Shown here in pieces: positions 1 to 6,048 of a stretch of 7,645 nucleotides of DNA. The position numbers and the translations under genes were made by a program. This stretch comes from SFTH01 sp963643985 (GTDB lineage Bacteria > Bacillota > Clostridia > Christensenellales > Aristaeellaceae), in contig CAVINP010000092.1 in assembly GCA_963643985.1 (NCBI GenBank), forward strand, positions 1 to 7,645, in the 5' to 3' direction. The first letter of the stretch is position 1, and every line of letters starts with the position of its first letter. The notes beneath the pieces were generated by a model, which did no database searches, was not told the origin of the DNA, and saw nothing but the letters and a program-made list of their open reading frames with translations.

Positions 1-5
1 CAGAC

Positions 6-234
6 CAACAAGCCCAAAGGGCTTGTTGCCTTGCTGACAGCTCCCCTTTCAGGGGCGCCAACCGGGGCTCGTGCCTCCCCTGAAACGCACTCAAGACCCA
101 CTTCGTGGGGCTTGAGCAGCGCCGCGCTGGAATCCGAAGGATTCGCGCGGGCTGGTCGCCGCTGCGCGAAGGCGCAGTGCGGCGACTGCTATAAAGGGGA
201 GGGGGACCACGAAGTGGTGGAGGGGTTTATAAAG
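6..234. repeat. Hairpin-dense non-coding element
   Basis: No credible gene lies in 1-340. This stretch is a chain of inverted repeats, mostly closed by three- or four-base GAA/TTC-like loops: 6-15 with 19-28 (perfect 10 bp, AAA loop); 43-47 with 51-55 (5 bp, TTC loop) or alternatively 47-55 with 77-85 (9 bp); 90-101 with 105-116 (11 of 12 pairs, TTC loop); 122-135 with 139-150 (two 6-bp blocks around a 2-nt bulge, GAA loop); 155-167 with 172-186 (7+6 bp around a 2-nt bulge, GAAG loop); and 206-210 with 214-218 (5 bp, GAA loop). The ends also pair: 41-49 is complementary to 193-201, and 190-195 to 226-231. The whole could fold as one branched structure. It resembles the hairpin-rich intergenic repeats common in gut Clostridia, but the family, mobility and function are unknown. 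It may also act as a terminator for a gene to the left; no long T-tract is present. Confidence 0.6.
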
Positions 235-275
235 TCCGATTAAATAGCAGACGGTATACTAGTTCAATAGTATGA

Positions 276-329
276 GCAGTAATTCAAGCCATTAAACCGG
301 TATCCGGCAACTGACAACTAAACCACATC
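276..329 (+). repeat. Leader segment similar to 7409-7455
   Basis: Three blocks in the leader of the peptidase gene recur in the same order and strand upstream of dnaA: GCAGTAATTC (276-285; 7409-7418), CCGGCA-n-CTGA (304-314; 7431-7441) and ACCACATC (322-329; 7448-7455). Spacings differ by 6 nt and 1 nt. The block here runs straight into the ribosome-binding site of the downstream gene. I read it as a degenerate dispersed repeat. A possible -10 (TATACT, 255-260) lies just upstream, but I see no matching -35. Confidence 0.5.
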
Positions 330-340
330 GGAGGACATAC

Positions 341-1408
341 ATGAACACATCCCGCATCAATCGCGTCATCAAAAACATGGCGGACTGCGGCCTCACGCAG
401 CTGCTGGTGACCAACACGCCCTCGGTCTACTACCTGACGGGGCATCACATCGTGCCCGGCGAGCGCATGCTGGCACTCTATCTGAACACGGACGGCGACA
501 TCCGCCTCTTTGCCAACCGCCTCTTCGCGCTCTCGGACGAGGCACTGCCCATCACCGAGTTTTCCGACACGGACGACTGCATCGACATACTCGCAGGCAC
601 CGTCAGGCCCGGCAAGCTCGGCATCGACAACTTCTGGCCGAGCCACTTCACCATCCGCCTGATGGAAAAGCGCCGCGACATCACGCCCGTAGTCGGCTCC
701 GCGCCCGTCGAGAACGCGCGCATGATCAAGGACGCAGAGGAGATCGACATCATGCGCACGGCCAGCCGCATGAACGACGCGGCCATGCGTCAGACGATCG
801 CCTGCATCCACGCGGGCATGACGGAAAAGGAACTGGAGGCCGCCTACCTCAAAAACGCCAAGGCGCAGGGCGGCACGGGCCCGAGCTTCGCGCCCATCAC
901 CTGCTTCGGAGCCAACTGCGCCGAGCCGCATCACGACAACGACGAGACGGTGCTGCAGGCGGGCGACAGCGTGATCATAGACGTGGGCCTGCTTCACAAG
1001 CGCTACTGCAGCGACATGACGCGCACCGTGTTCTTCGGCAGTGCCTCCGATGAGCAGAAAAAGGTCTACGACATCGTGCGCCGCGCCAACGAGGCCGGAC
1101 GCGCCGCCGTCAGGCCGGGTGTGCAGATGTGCGAGTTTGACCGCGCCGCACGCAAGCTCATCGAGGACGCGGGCTACGGCAGGTATTTCATTCACCGCAC
1201 GGGTCACGGCATCGGCCTGGAGGTGCACGAGTTCCCCGACAACTCCGCCACCAGCCACATCATCGCCAAGCCCGGCATGTGCTTCTCGGTCGAGCCGGGC
1301 ATCTACCTGCCCGGGCGCTTCGGCGTGCGCATCGAGGATCTCGTCTGCGTCACGGAAGACGGCTGCGAGACGCTCAATGAACTGGGACACGATCTGAGAA
1401 TCGTATAA
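341..1408 (+). CDS. Xaa-Pro peptidase (M24B family metallopeptidase)
   Basis: This cytoplasmic metallopeptidase probably removes N-terminal residues preceding proline, or splits Xaa-Pro dipeptides, in peptide turnover. It has 355 residues, close to the short aminopeptidase P-like proteins of Bacillota. Residues 1-125 form the creatinase-like N-terminal domain and 130-350 the pita-bread catalytic domain. All five expected metal ligands are visible: D214 (IIDVG), D225 (SDMTRT), H289 (RTGHGIG), E318 (SVEPG) and E332 (RIEDL). Further conserved histidines are at 197-198 and 296. The start follows GGAGG at 330-334, six bases upstream. It is the only plus-strand gene, faces the cysE unit and shares its terminator hairpin. 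It has no signal peptide or membrane segment. The family is certain; whether it is a PepP-type aminopeptidase or a PepQ-type dipeptidase cannot be decided here, so no symbol is given. Confidence 0.93.
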   Translation: MNTSRINRVIKNMADCGLTQLLVTNTPSVYYLTGHHIVPGERMLALYLNTDGDIRLFANRLFALSDEALPITEFSDTDDCIDILAGTVRPGKLGIDNFWPSHFTIRLMEKRRDITPVVGSAPVENARMIKDAEEIDIMRTASRMNDAAMRQTIACIHAGMTEKELEAAYLKNAKAQGGTGPSFAPITCFGANCAEPHHDNDETVLQAGDSVIIDVGLLHKRYCSDMTRTVFFGSASDEQKKVYDIVRRANEAGRAAVRPGVQMCEFDRAARKLIEDAGYGRYFIHRTGHGIGLEVHEFPDNSATSHIIAKPGMCFSVEPGIYLPGRFGVRIEDLVCVTEDGCETLNELGHDLRIV

Positions 1409-1449
1409 ACCGACAGCCCCCATTCTCCGCGAATGGGGGCTGTCGGTTT
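1407..1449. terminator. Convergent bidirectional terminator hairpin
   Basis: A perfect 19-bp stem (1407-1425 with 1431-1449) closes on the 5-nt loop TCCGC. It begins inside the peptidase stop codon and ends about 47 bp from the cysE stop codon, between two convergent genes. The outer base pairs are AAA/TTT, giving a short T-run after the stem on each strand. Sequence and position both fit a shared intrinsic terminator, though the T-tracts are short. Confidence 0.85.
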
Positions 1450-1496
1450 CAGGGATTGAAAGAAGATTGAATTGCCGCTCACCTTTACACTATCCG

Positions 1497-2330
1497 CTAC
1501 TCCCTCGTCACCTTCGCGTCCGGTTCGACCGAACTCGTGATAAAGGTATTGCCGCCGATGGTGGCGCGCGTGCCGATCACGGTGTCCCCGCCCAGTATGG
1601 TGGCGTTGGCATAGATGGTCACATTGTCCTCTATGGTCGGGTGACGCTTTTTGCCCGAGAGCAGCTGGCCGGATCTGGTGGAGAGTGCGCCCAGCGTCAC
1701 GCCCTGGTAGAGCTTGACATGGTTGCCGATCTCGCAGGTCTCGCCGATGACGATGCCCGTGCCGTGGTCAATGAAGAAGTATTCGCCGATGGTGGCGCCC
1801 GCGTTGATGTCGATGCCCGTGCCGGAGTGCGCGTACTCGGTCATCATGCGCGGTATGAAGGGCACTTCCTCCAGATACAGCTCGTGCGCGATGCGATAGA
1901 CATAGATCGCAAACAGCCCCGGATAGCTGAATATGACCTCCTCGCGGCTCTGCGCGGCGGGGTCGCCCTCGAATTCCGCCTCCACATCCTTGAAGAGCAT
2001 GCGCTGGATGTGGGGGATTTTTTTGATGAAGCGCTCGCAGACCGCCTTCGCCCGCGCGTCCACCGCCGCCGTATCGTCACTCCTGAAGGAATAGGCCAGC
2101 CTGAGCTGCGTACAGAGCACGTCCGCGATGTTCGAGAGCGCGTAGAGCGGGAAAAAGTCGTTGTTTTCGTCGGCAAAGAAGCCGGGGAAGATCAGCTTGC
2201 GCAGCTCCTTGACGAGCCATTTGATCTGATCGCGCCGCGGCAGGCTGCGCTCACGGTCGCGGTTGAACATGTCGCTGCCCGCGCAATTGTCCGCCATCTC
2301 GCGGACGACGTTTTCAATGATGTCTTTCAT
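1497..2330 (-). CDS. cysE: Serine O-acetyltransferase (long EpsC-like form)
   Basis: It transfers acetyl from acetyl-CoA to L-serine, giving O-acetylserine, the first step of cysteine synthesis; the product is used by the neighbouring CysK. The 277 residues comprise a helical N-terminal domain (about 1-150, including GDPAA at 122-126) and a left-handed beta-helix of hexapeptide repeats (about 165-268). By analogy with E. coli CysE, the catalytic pair would be D174 (TGIDINAGA) and H189 (FIDHGTG), with H230 (KKRHP) in the CoA/serine site. The protein stops soon after the helix, ending in VTRE, and lacks the C-terminal extension with terminal Ile that classical CysE inserts into CysK. AAGGAG (2335-2340) precedes the ATG. 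It is the last gene of the minus-strand cluster, 78 bp after cysK, and reads toward the 1407-1449 hairpin. Stop codon is TAG. Confidence 0.94.
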   Translation of the reverse strand: MKDIIENVVREMADNCAGSDMFNRDRERSLPRRDQIKWLVKELRKLIFPGFFADENNDFFPLYALSNIADVLCTQLRLAYSFRSDDTAAVDARAKAVCERFIKKIPHIQRMLFKDVEAEFEGDPAAQSREEVIFSYPGLFAIYVYRIAHELYLEEVPFIPRMMTEYAHSGTGIDINAGATIGEYFFIDHGTGIVIGETCEIGNHVKLYQGVTLGALSTRSGQLLSGKKRHPTIEDNVTIYANATILGGDTVIGTRATIGGNTFITSSVEPDAKVTRE

Positions 2331-2345
2331 GATGCTCCTTATTCA

Positions 2346-2385
2346 GTGGTCAGTTGAATGGCTGTTTCACTATTTCACTGACCAC
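2346..2385. repeat. Palindromic spacer repeat, copy A
   Basis: This lies in the 78-bp cysK-cysE spacer. Arms GTGGTCAGT (2346-2354) and ACTGACCAC (2377-2385) form a perfect 9-bp inverted repeat. The 33 bp at 2353-2385 match 3378-3409 in the mnmE-cysK spacer at 31 positions (one substitution, one deleted base). Adjacent CTATCCACT (2392-2400) recurs in inverted orientation at 7384-7392. It has no T-tract, so it is not an obvious terminator. Confidence 0.75.
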
Positions 2386-2408
2386 CGGCCACTATCCACT
2401 GATCACTA

Positions 2409-3335
2409 CTATTCGTACACTCCCGTCGACAGATACCGCTCTCCCGTATCCGGCAGCACGCAGACAATGGTTTTGCCCGCGTTTTCATTCTTCCCGGCCG
2501 CTTCGACCGCCGCCCACAGCGCCGCGCCCGACGAAATGCCGCAGAGCAGCCCCTCGGACCTGACCAGTTCCCGCGCCATGGCCTTGGCATCGTCCGTCCG
2601 GACGGCCACGACCTCGTCAAGCAGCTCGCGCCCCAGCACCTCGGGCACAAAGTTCGCGCCGATGCCCTGTATGCCGTGCGCACCCGCGTGGCCCTCGCTC
2701 AGCAGCGGGGACTCGGCAGGCTCTATGCCGATGAGCCTGACAGCCTTGTTCTGCTCCTTCAGATAGCGGCCCGCGCCCGTGATGGTGCCGCCCGAGCCGA
2801 TGCCCGCTATCAGCATGTCCACCTTGCCGTCGGTGTCGCGCCAGATCTCGGGGCCCGTCGTGGCATAGTGCGCCGCAGGGTTGGCGGGGTTGACAAACTG
2901 ACCCGCGATGATGCTGCCCGGGGTCTTCGCGTGCAGTGCCTCGGCCATGTTCACCGCGCCCTGCATGCCCTCACTTGCGGGCGAGAGCAGCAGCTCCGCG
3001 CCGTAGGCACGCACCAGTTGGCAGCGCTCGACCGACATGCTCGCAGGCATGATGATCACGGCGCGATAGCCGCGCGAAGCGCAGATCGCCGCCAGGGCGA
3101 TGCCCGTGTTGCCGCTGGTCGGCTCGATCACCGTGCCGCCCGGCAGAAGCCGCCCTTCGCGCTCGGCCGTGTCGATCATCGAAAGCGCTACGCGATCCTT
3201 CGCGCTGCCCGCGGGATTGAAGGATTCCGGCTTGCAGAGCACCCGCGCCTGCAGCTTATACTTTTTTTCGATATTGCACACCTCAATGAGCGGCGTATTG
3301 CCGATCAATTCACTCATGCTCTTTGCGATATTCAT
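2409..3335 (-). CDS. cysK: Cysteine synthase A (O-acetylserine sulfhydrylase)
   Basis: A PLP enzyme that makes L-cysteine from O-acetylserine and sulfide in the cytoplasm. Its 308 residues are normal length for CysK. Visible landmarks are the PLP lysine K46 in NPAGSAKDR, the substrate loop TSGNTG (73-78), the phosphate-binding GSGGT (180-184), HGIQGIG (220-226), the GISSGA motif (266-271) that holds the pyridine nitrogen, and PDTGERYLS (295-303). No essential residue is missing. AAAGGA sits 7 bases before the ATG. It lies between mnmE and cysE on the same strand with spacers of 91 and 78 bp, each holding a copy of the same palindromic repeat. The cysE neighbour supports a cysteine role rather than cystathionine beta-synthase, which would be longer or carry different motifs. 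I see no T-box or SAM riboswitch in the short leader. Confidence 0.96.
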   Translation of the reverse strand: MNIAKSMSELIGNTPLIEVCNIEKKYKLQARVLCKPESFNPAGSAKDRVALSMIDTAEREGRLLPGGTVIEPTSGNTGIALAAICASRGYRAVIIMPASMSVERCQLVRAYGAELLLSPASEGMQGAVNMAEALHAKTPGSIIAGQFVNPANPAAHYATTGPEIWRDTDGKVDMLIAGIGSGGTITGAGRYLKEQNKAVRLIGIEPAESPLLSEGHAGAHGIQGIGANFVPEVLGRELLDEVVAVRTDDAKAMARELVRSEGLLCGISSGAALWAAVEAAGKNENAGKTIVCVLPDTGERYLSTGVYE

Positions 3336-3365
3336 GTTTTGTTCCTTTCTCGGTGGCTGTTTGGC

Positions 3366-3409
3366 GGTCAGTGACCGGTTGAATGGCTGTTCACTGTTTC
3401 ACTGACCAC
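3366..3409. repeat. Palindromic spacer repeat, copy B
   Basis: This lies in the 91-bp mnmE-cysK spacer. The core 3378-3409 is 32 bp and almost identical to copy A. It is preceded by the palindrome GGTCAGTGACC (3366-3376) and ends with ACTGACCAC (3401-3409). Degenerate (A/C)CTGACC units continue toward the mnmE stop codon. I see no promoter in this spacer. Confidence 0.75.
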
Positions 3410-3426
3410 TGATCTCCGGTCAGAGT

Positions 3427-4764
3427 TCACTTCCCCACACAAAAATTCCTGAACACCCTGTCGATGACCTCTTCCGTGGCGTTCTCTCCCGTGATGTCGC
3501 ACAGCGCATTCAGCGCAGCCATCAGGTCAATCGCCGCCACGTCCGTGGGCAGGCCGCCGTCCAGCGCCCCGATCGCGCGATCCAGCGCCGCGCAGGCCTC
3601 CCGCGCCAGGGCAATCTGCCGCTGCTCGGTCAGCGTATCCTCCGCGGGTCGCGCCGCAGAGAGCCGCCGCGACAGTTCCGCGTACAGATCCTCCACGCCC
3701 TCGCCCGTGAGTGCGCTCAGGTGGATCGCGCCGGGAATCTCGATCTTCGCGCCCGGCAGGTCGCACTTGTTCAGGCAGATCACCGCCCGCTCGTCCGCCT
3801 TTTCCAGCAGTGCGCGGTCCTCAGGGGTCATATCGCCCGCATCGTCGATCACGATCAGCACGATGTCCGCCCGCTGCATGGCCGCCTCGGCACGGCTGAC
3901 GCCGATCTGCTCGATGGGGTCGTCCGTCTCGCGCTGCCCCGCGGTGTCCGACAGCTCCGCACGCACGCCGCCGATCGTGATGCGCTCGGTCAGAACGTCG
4001 CGCGTCGTGCCGGGAATGTCCGTCACGATCGCCCGCTCCTGCCGCAGCAGCGCATTCATTAAAGAAGACTTGCCCACGTTGGGCCGCCCCGCCAGCACGA
4101 TGCTCGCGCCCTCGCGGATCAGCCGCGCACCGCGCTCGTCGATGTGCGAGCATATATCTTCGCGCACCTCTGCCGCCGATTTACGCAGCTGCGTAGCTAC
4201 GTCGGGTTCGTCGACCTCATCGGGAAAGTCGATGCAGGCCTCCGCCAGCGACAGCATGTTCTTGATCTTCTCGGCATTGCCCTTCACGAAGCCCGATATG
4301 CCGCCCTCCAGCTGGCGCAGCCCCGCACGCGCGGCCATCTCGCTGTCCGCGCCGATGAGCGCCATCACGGCCTCGGCCTCGGCCAAATCGATTCTGCCGT
4401 TCAGAAAGGCGCGGCGCGTGAACTCGCCCGCCTCGGCCGGCCGTGCGCCCAGCGCAATGAGCGCCTTGAGCACGCGGCGGGCGCAGATGCTGCCGCCGTG
4501 ACAGTGGATCTCGGCCATGTCCTGACGGGTATAGGTGGCGGGGGCGGCCATGAACACGGCCAGCACCTCGTCAATCACTTCATCATTGTACACGACGTGC
4601 CCGTAGGCCAGGCGTCTCCCCTCAAGGCTGCCCGCGTGCGCGGGTCTGAAGAGCTTCTCAAGCAGTGCCCCCGACTCGGGGCCGCTGATTCGGACAATGG
4701 CCACGCCGCCTTCGCCCCGGGCCGTCGCCAATGCGCAGACGGTGTCCTCATTTATATGGTTCAT
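3427..4764 (-). CDS. mnmE: tRNA-modifying GTPase MnmE
   Basis: With MnmG, MnmE installs the (carboxymethyl)aminomethyl group on uridine 34 of certain tRNAs, using methylene-tetrahydrofolate, and supports decoding of purine-ending codons. The 445 residues show the N-terminal folate-binding domain (1-120), a helical domain split around the G domain, and the G domain at about 218-372: G1 GRPNVGKSS (226-234), G2 region PGTTRD (251-256), G3 DTAG (273-276), G4 NKCD (332-335), G5 SALTG (350-354). It ends in the family C-terminal motif FCVGK with the functionally important Cys442. The ATG overlaps the dnaN stop codon by one base (4764) and is preceded only by a weak GGGCGG, suggesting coupled translation. 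The partner mnmG, often adjacent, is not in the window. Length and motifs are complete. Confidence 0.97.
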   Translation of the reverse strand: MNHINEDTVCALATARGEGGVAIVRISGPESGALLEKLFRPAHAGSLEGRRLAYGHVVYNDEVIDEVLAVFMAAPATYTRQDMAEIHCHGGSICARRVLKALIALGARPAEAGEFTRRAFLNGRIDLAEAEAVMALIGADSEMAARAGLRQLEGGISGFVKGNAEKIKNMLSLAEACIDFPDEVDEPDVATQLRKSAAEVREDICSHIDERGARLIREGASIVLAGRPNVGKSSLMNALLRQERAIVTDIPGTTRDVLTERITIGGVRAELSDTAGQRETDDPIEQIGVSRAEAAMQRADIVLIVIDDAGDMTPEDRALLEKADERAVICLNKCDLPGAKIEIPGAIHLSALTGEGVEDLYAELSRRLSAARPAEDTLTEQRQIALAREACAALDRAIGALDGGLPTDVAAIDLMAALNALCDITGENATEEVIDRVFRNFCVGK

Positions 4765-5876
4765 TATTTTGTGCCGCCCGTGCGCACCGGCAGTATCAGA
4801 TGCACGTAGTCATGATCGCCCACGGGAGTCACGATGCAGGGCGACACGGGGGTATTGAAGTTCATTTCGATCTCGTTGGCATCGATGAACTTCACGACGT
4901 CCGTCAGATACTTGACGTTGAAGGCGATGTTGATGTCCGCGCCCTCCTGACGGGTCGGCAGATCCTCGACCACGTCACCGACCTGCGAGTGCGCCTCGAT
5001 GACCATGCTGTTGTCGCTCATCTTGAGCATGATCAGGTTGTTGCTGCCCTCGCGTGCGATCAGCGCGGCGCGGTCCACGCAGCGGCGGAAGGCCTCCAGC
5101 GGCAGCGTCACGCGCGTATTGAAGGACTTGGGCAGTATCTGCTTGTACTGTACATACTCGCCCTCGATCAGTATCACGAAGATTTCCGTGTTGTCCAGGC
5201 GGATGTGCAGTTTCTTGCCCTCGAAGGAGAGCGTTGCGAACGCGGTCTCGTCCTCGGAGAGCAGCTTGCCGATGTCGCCCACGGCGCGGCCGGGAATGAT
5301 GGCGGAAAAGCTCTCGAGCACGTCCGAGCAGCGGGCACGGCGCAGCGCCAGGCGGTAGCCGTCCAGCGCGACCATCGTCACATTGCCGCCGCCGATCTCC
5401 AGCAGGCAGCCGGTGAGCACCTCGCGCATGTCGTCCTGCGCGATGGCGAACTCGGTCTTCTGAATCATGTCGCGCAGCATGTCCTGCGGCAGCGAAATTT
5501 CCTTTTCACCCGCGATGACGGGGAAGCGCGGGAACAGGTCGGCATCCTGACCGGCGATGTTCATGCGCGAGGCGCCCGCGCGTATGGTAAACATGAAGCG
5601 GTTGTCCATGCGGATGTCGACATCCGCGTCCGGCAGGCGGCGCACGATCTCCGAAAAGAGCTTGCCCGGCACGACACCGCGGCCGACCTCACTGATGGTG
5701 GCCTGCACGCCGGTCTTGATGGTGATGCGCTCATCCGAGCAGGTGAAGGTCAGATCGTCCAGATCGCACTCGATGAGCACGCCCTCGAGTATCGGATTGG
5801 TGGTGCGGGTGGAAAGCGCCTTCGTGACGATCGCCAGCGCGTCAATCAGCGTATTTTTGGAGCAGGTGAATTGCAT
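4764..5876 (-). CDS. dnaN: DNA polymerase III beta subunit (sliding clamp)
   Basis: DnaN forms the ring-shaped dimer that holds replicative polymerase on DNA and recruits repair and maturation proteins. The 370 residues match the family length of about 365-380, with three repeated clamp domains. Typical features are the N-terminal MQFTCSKNTLIDALAIVTKALSTR-like start (residues 1-24), NPILEGVLIE near 27-36, VPGKLFSEIVRRLPD near 69-83, and the C-terminal HLILPVR ending about seven residues from the stop. AGGAGGG (5884-5890), seven bases before the ATG, is a strong ribosome-binding site. The gene lies 172 bp after dnaA; that spacer contains the origin unwinding element, so its leader overlaps the AT-rich DUE. 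I found no convincing separate promoter, and co-transcription from dnaA is likely. Its stop codon overlaps the mnmE start. Confidence 0.97.
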   Translation of the reverse strand: MQFTCSKNTLIDALAIVTKALSTRTTNPILEGVLIECDLDDLTFTCSDERITIKTGVQATISEVGRGVVPGKLFSEIVRRLPDADVDIRMDNRFMFTIRAGASRMNIAGQDADLFPRFPVIAGEKEISLPQDMLRDMIQKTEFAIAQDDMREVLTGCLLEIGGGNVTMVALDGYRLALRRARCSDVLESFSAIIPGRAVGDIGKLLSEDETAFATLSFEGKKLHIRLDNTEIFVILIEGEYVQYKQILPKSFNTRVTLPLEAFRRCVDRAALIAREGSNNLIMLKMSDNSMVIEAHSQVGDVVEDLPTRQEGADINIAFNVKYLTDVVKFIDANEIEMNFNTPVSPCIVTPVGDHDYVHLILPVRTGGTK

Positions 5877-5897
5877 TGCTTTTCCCTCCTGTTATGA

Positions 5898-5955
5898 TCA
5901 TCAATATATATAGAATAAGAGGCGTAGTAGTAGGGCCTGTGGATAATGTGGATAA
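5898..5955 (-). other. oriC unwinding element: DUE, DnaA-trios, tandem DnaA boxes
   Basis: Read on the minus strand, two perfect TTATCCACA boxes abut (5947-5955, 5938-5946), followed by the 4-bp GC cluster GGCC (5934-5937), then three CTA triplets (5925-5933), degenerate triplets, and an AT-rich tract with TATATATA (about 5898-5918). On the plus strand the triplets are TAG, i.e. 3'-GAT-5', the DnaA-trio motif. This order is that of the B. subtilis basal unwinding system, where DnaA bound at the boxes extends onto the trios to open the duplex. It ends 22 bp from the dnaN start codon, so unwinding would begin in the dnaN leader. Confidence 0.88.
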
Positions 5956-5958
5956 GTG

Positions 5959-5987
5959 CCAAAACCGCGCTGTGGCAGGGGTTTTGG
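5959..5987. other. Inverted repeat within the origin spacer
   Basis: CCAAAACC (5959-5966) and GGTTTTGG (5980-5987) form an 8-bp stem with a 13-nt GC-rich loop. On the plus strand it is followed after two bases by seven T (5991-5997), the layout of an intrinsic terminator aimed into the 3' end of dnaA. On the minus strand the T-tract is missing, so it is a poor dnaA terminator. It may instead block antisense transcription or simply separate two DnaA-binding clusters. Confidence 0.4.
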
Positions 5988-5995
5988 GGCTTTTT

Positions 5996-6047
5996 TTATC
6001 AACAGGCCGCGTTGATAAGCCGTTGATAACCGGCCCTCTTTTCCACA
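5996..6047. promoter_or_regulatory. Cluster of variant DnaA boxes after dnaA
   Basis: TTATCAACA (5996-6004) differs from TTATCCACA at one base. Two CGTTGATAA copies (6010-6018, 6021-6029), reverse complement TTATCAACG, differ at two bases and are spaced exactly 11 bp. The first two form a perfect 8-bp inverted repeat, TTATCAAC/GTTGATAA, with 7 nt between. TTTTCCACA (6039-6047), one mismatch, adjoins the dnaA stop codon. They are plausible low-affinity or ATP-DnaA sites; binding is inferred. Confidence 0.55.
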
Positions 6048-6048
6048 A

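Noticed and set aside
31..243. 70-residue plus-strand reading frame
   Set aside because: It lies entirely in the hairpin-dense element, has no ribosome-binding site and no protein-like pattern.
255..260. TATACT as a confident promoter for the peptidase gene
   Set aside because: No -35 element is found at 15-19 bp upstream and there is no extended -10, so it is mentioned only as a possibility.
284..1423. 379-residue minus-strand reading frame
   Set aside because: It is antisense to the peptidase gene, which has all catalytic residues; the open frame is a product of high-GC codon use.
2392..2400. CTATCCACT as a DnaA box
   Set aside because: It has two mismatches including both terminal bases, and is better explained as part of the spacer repeat shared with 7384-7392.
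3336..3426. Riboswitch or T-box leader for cysK
   Set aside because: The spacer is only 91 bp, occupied by the palindromic repeat, with no T-box or S-box signature and no terminator before cysK.
2341..3428. CRISPR array
   Set aside because: The two repeat copies are about 1 kb apart with a whole gene between them; there are no regular spacers and no cas genes.
4731..5897. 388-residue plus-strand reading frame
   Set aside because: It is antisense to dnaN and rich in Ala, Arg, His and Val without domain features; a shadow frame.
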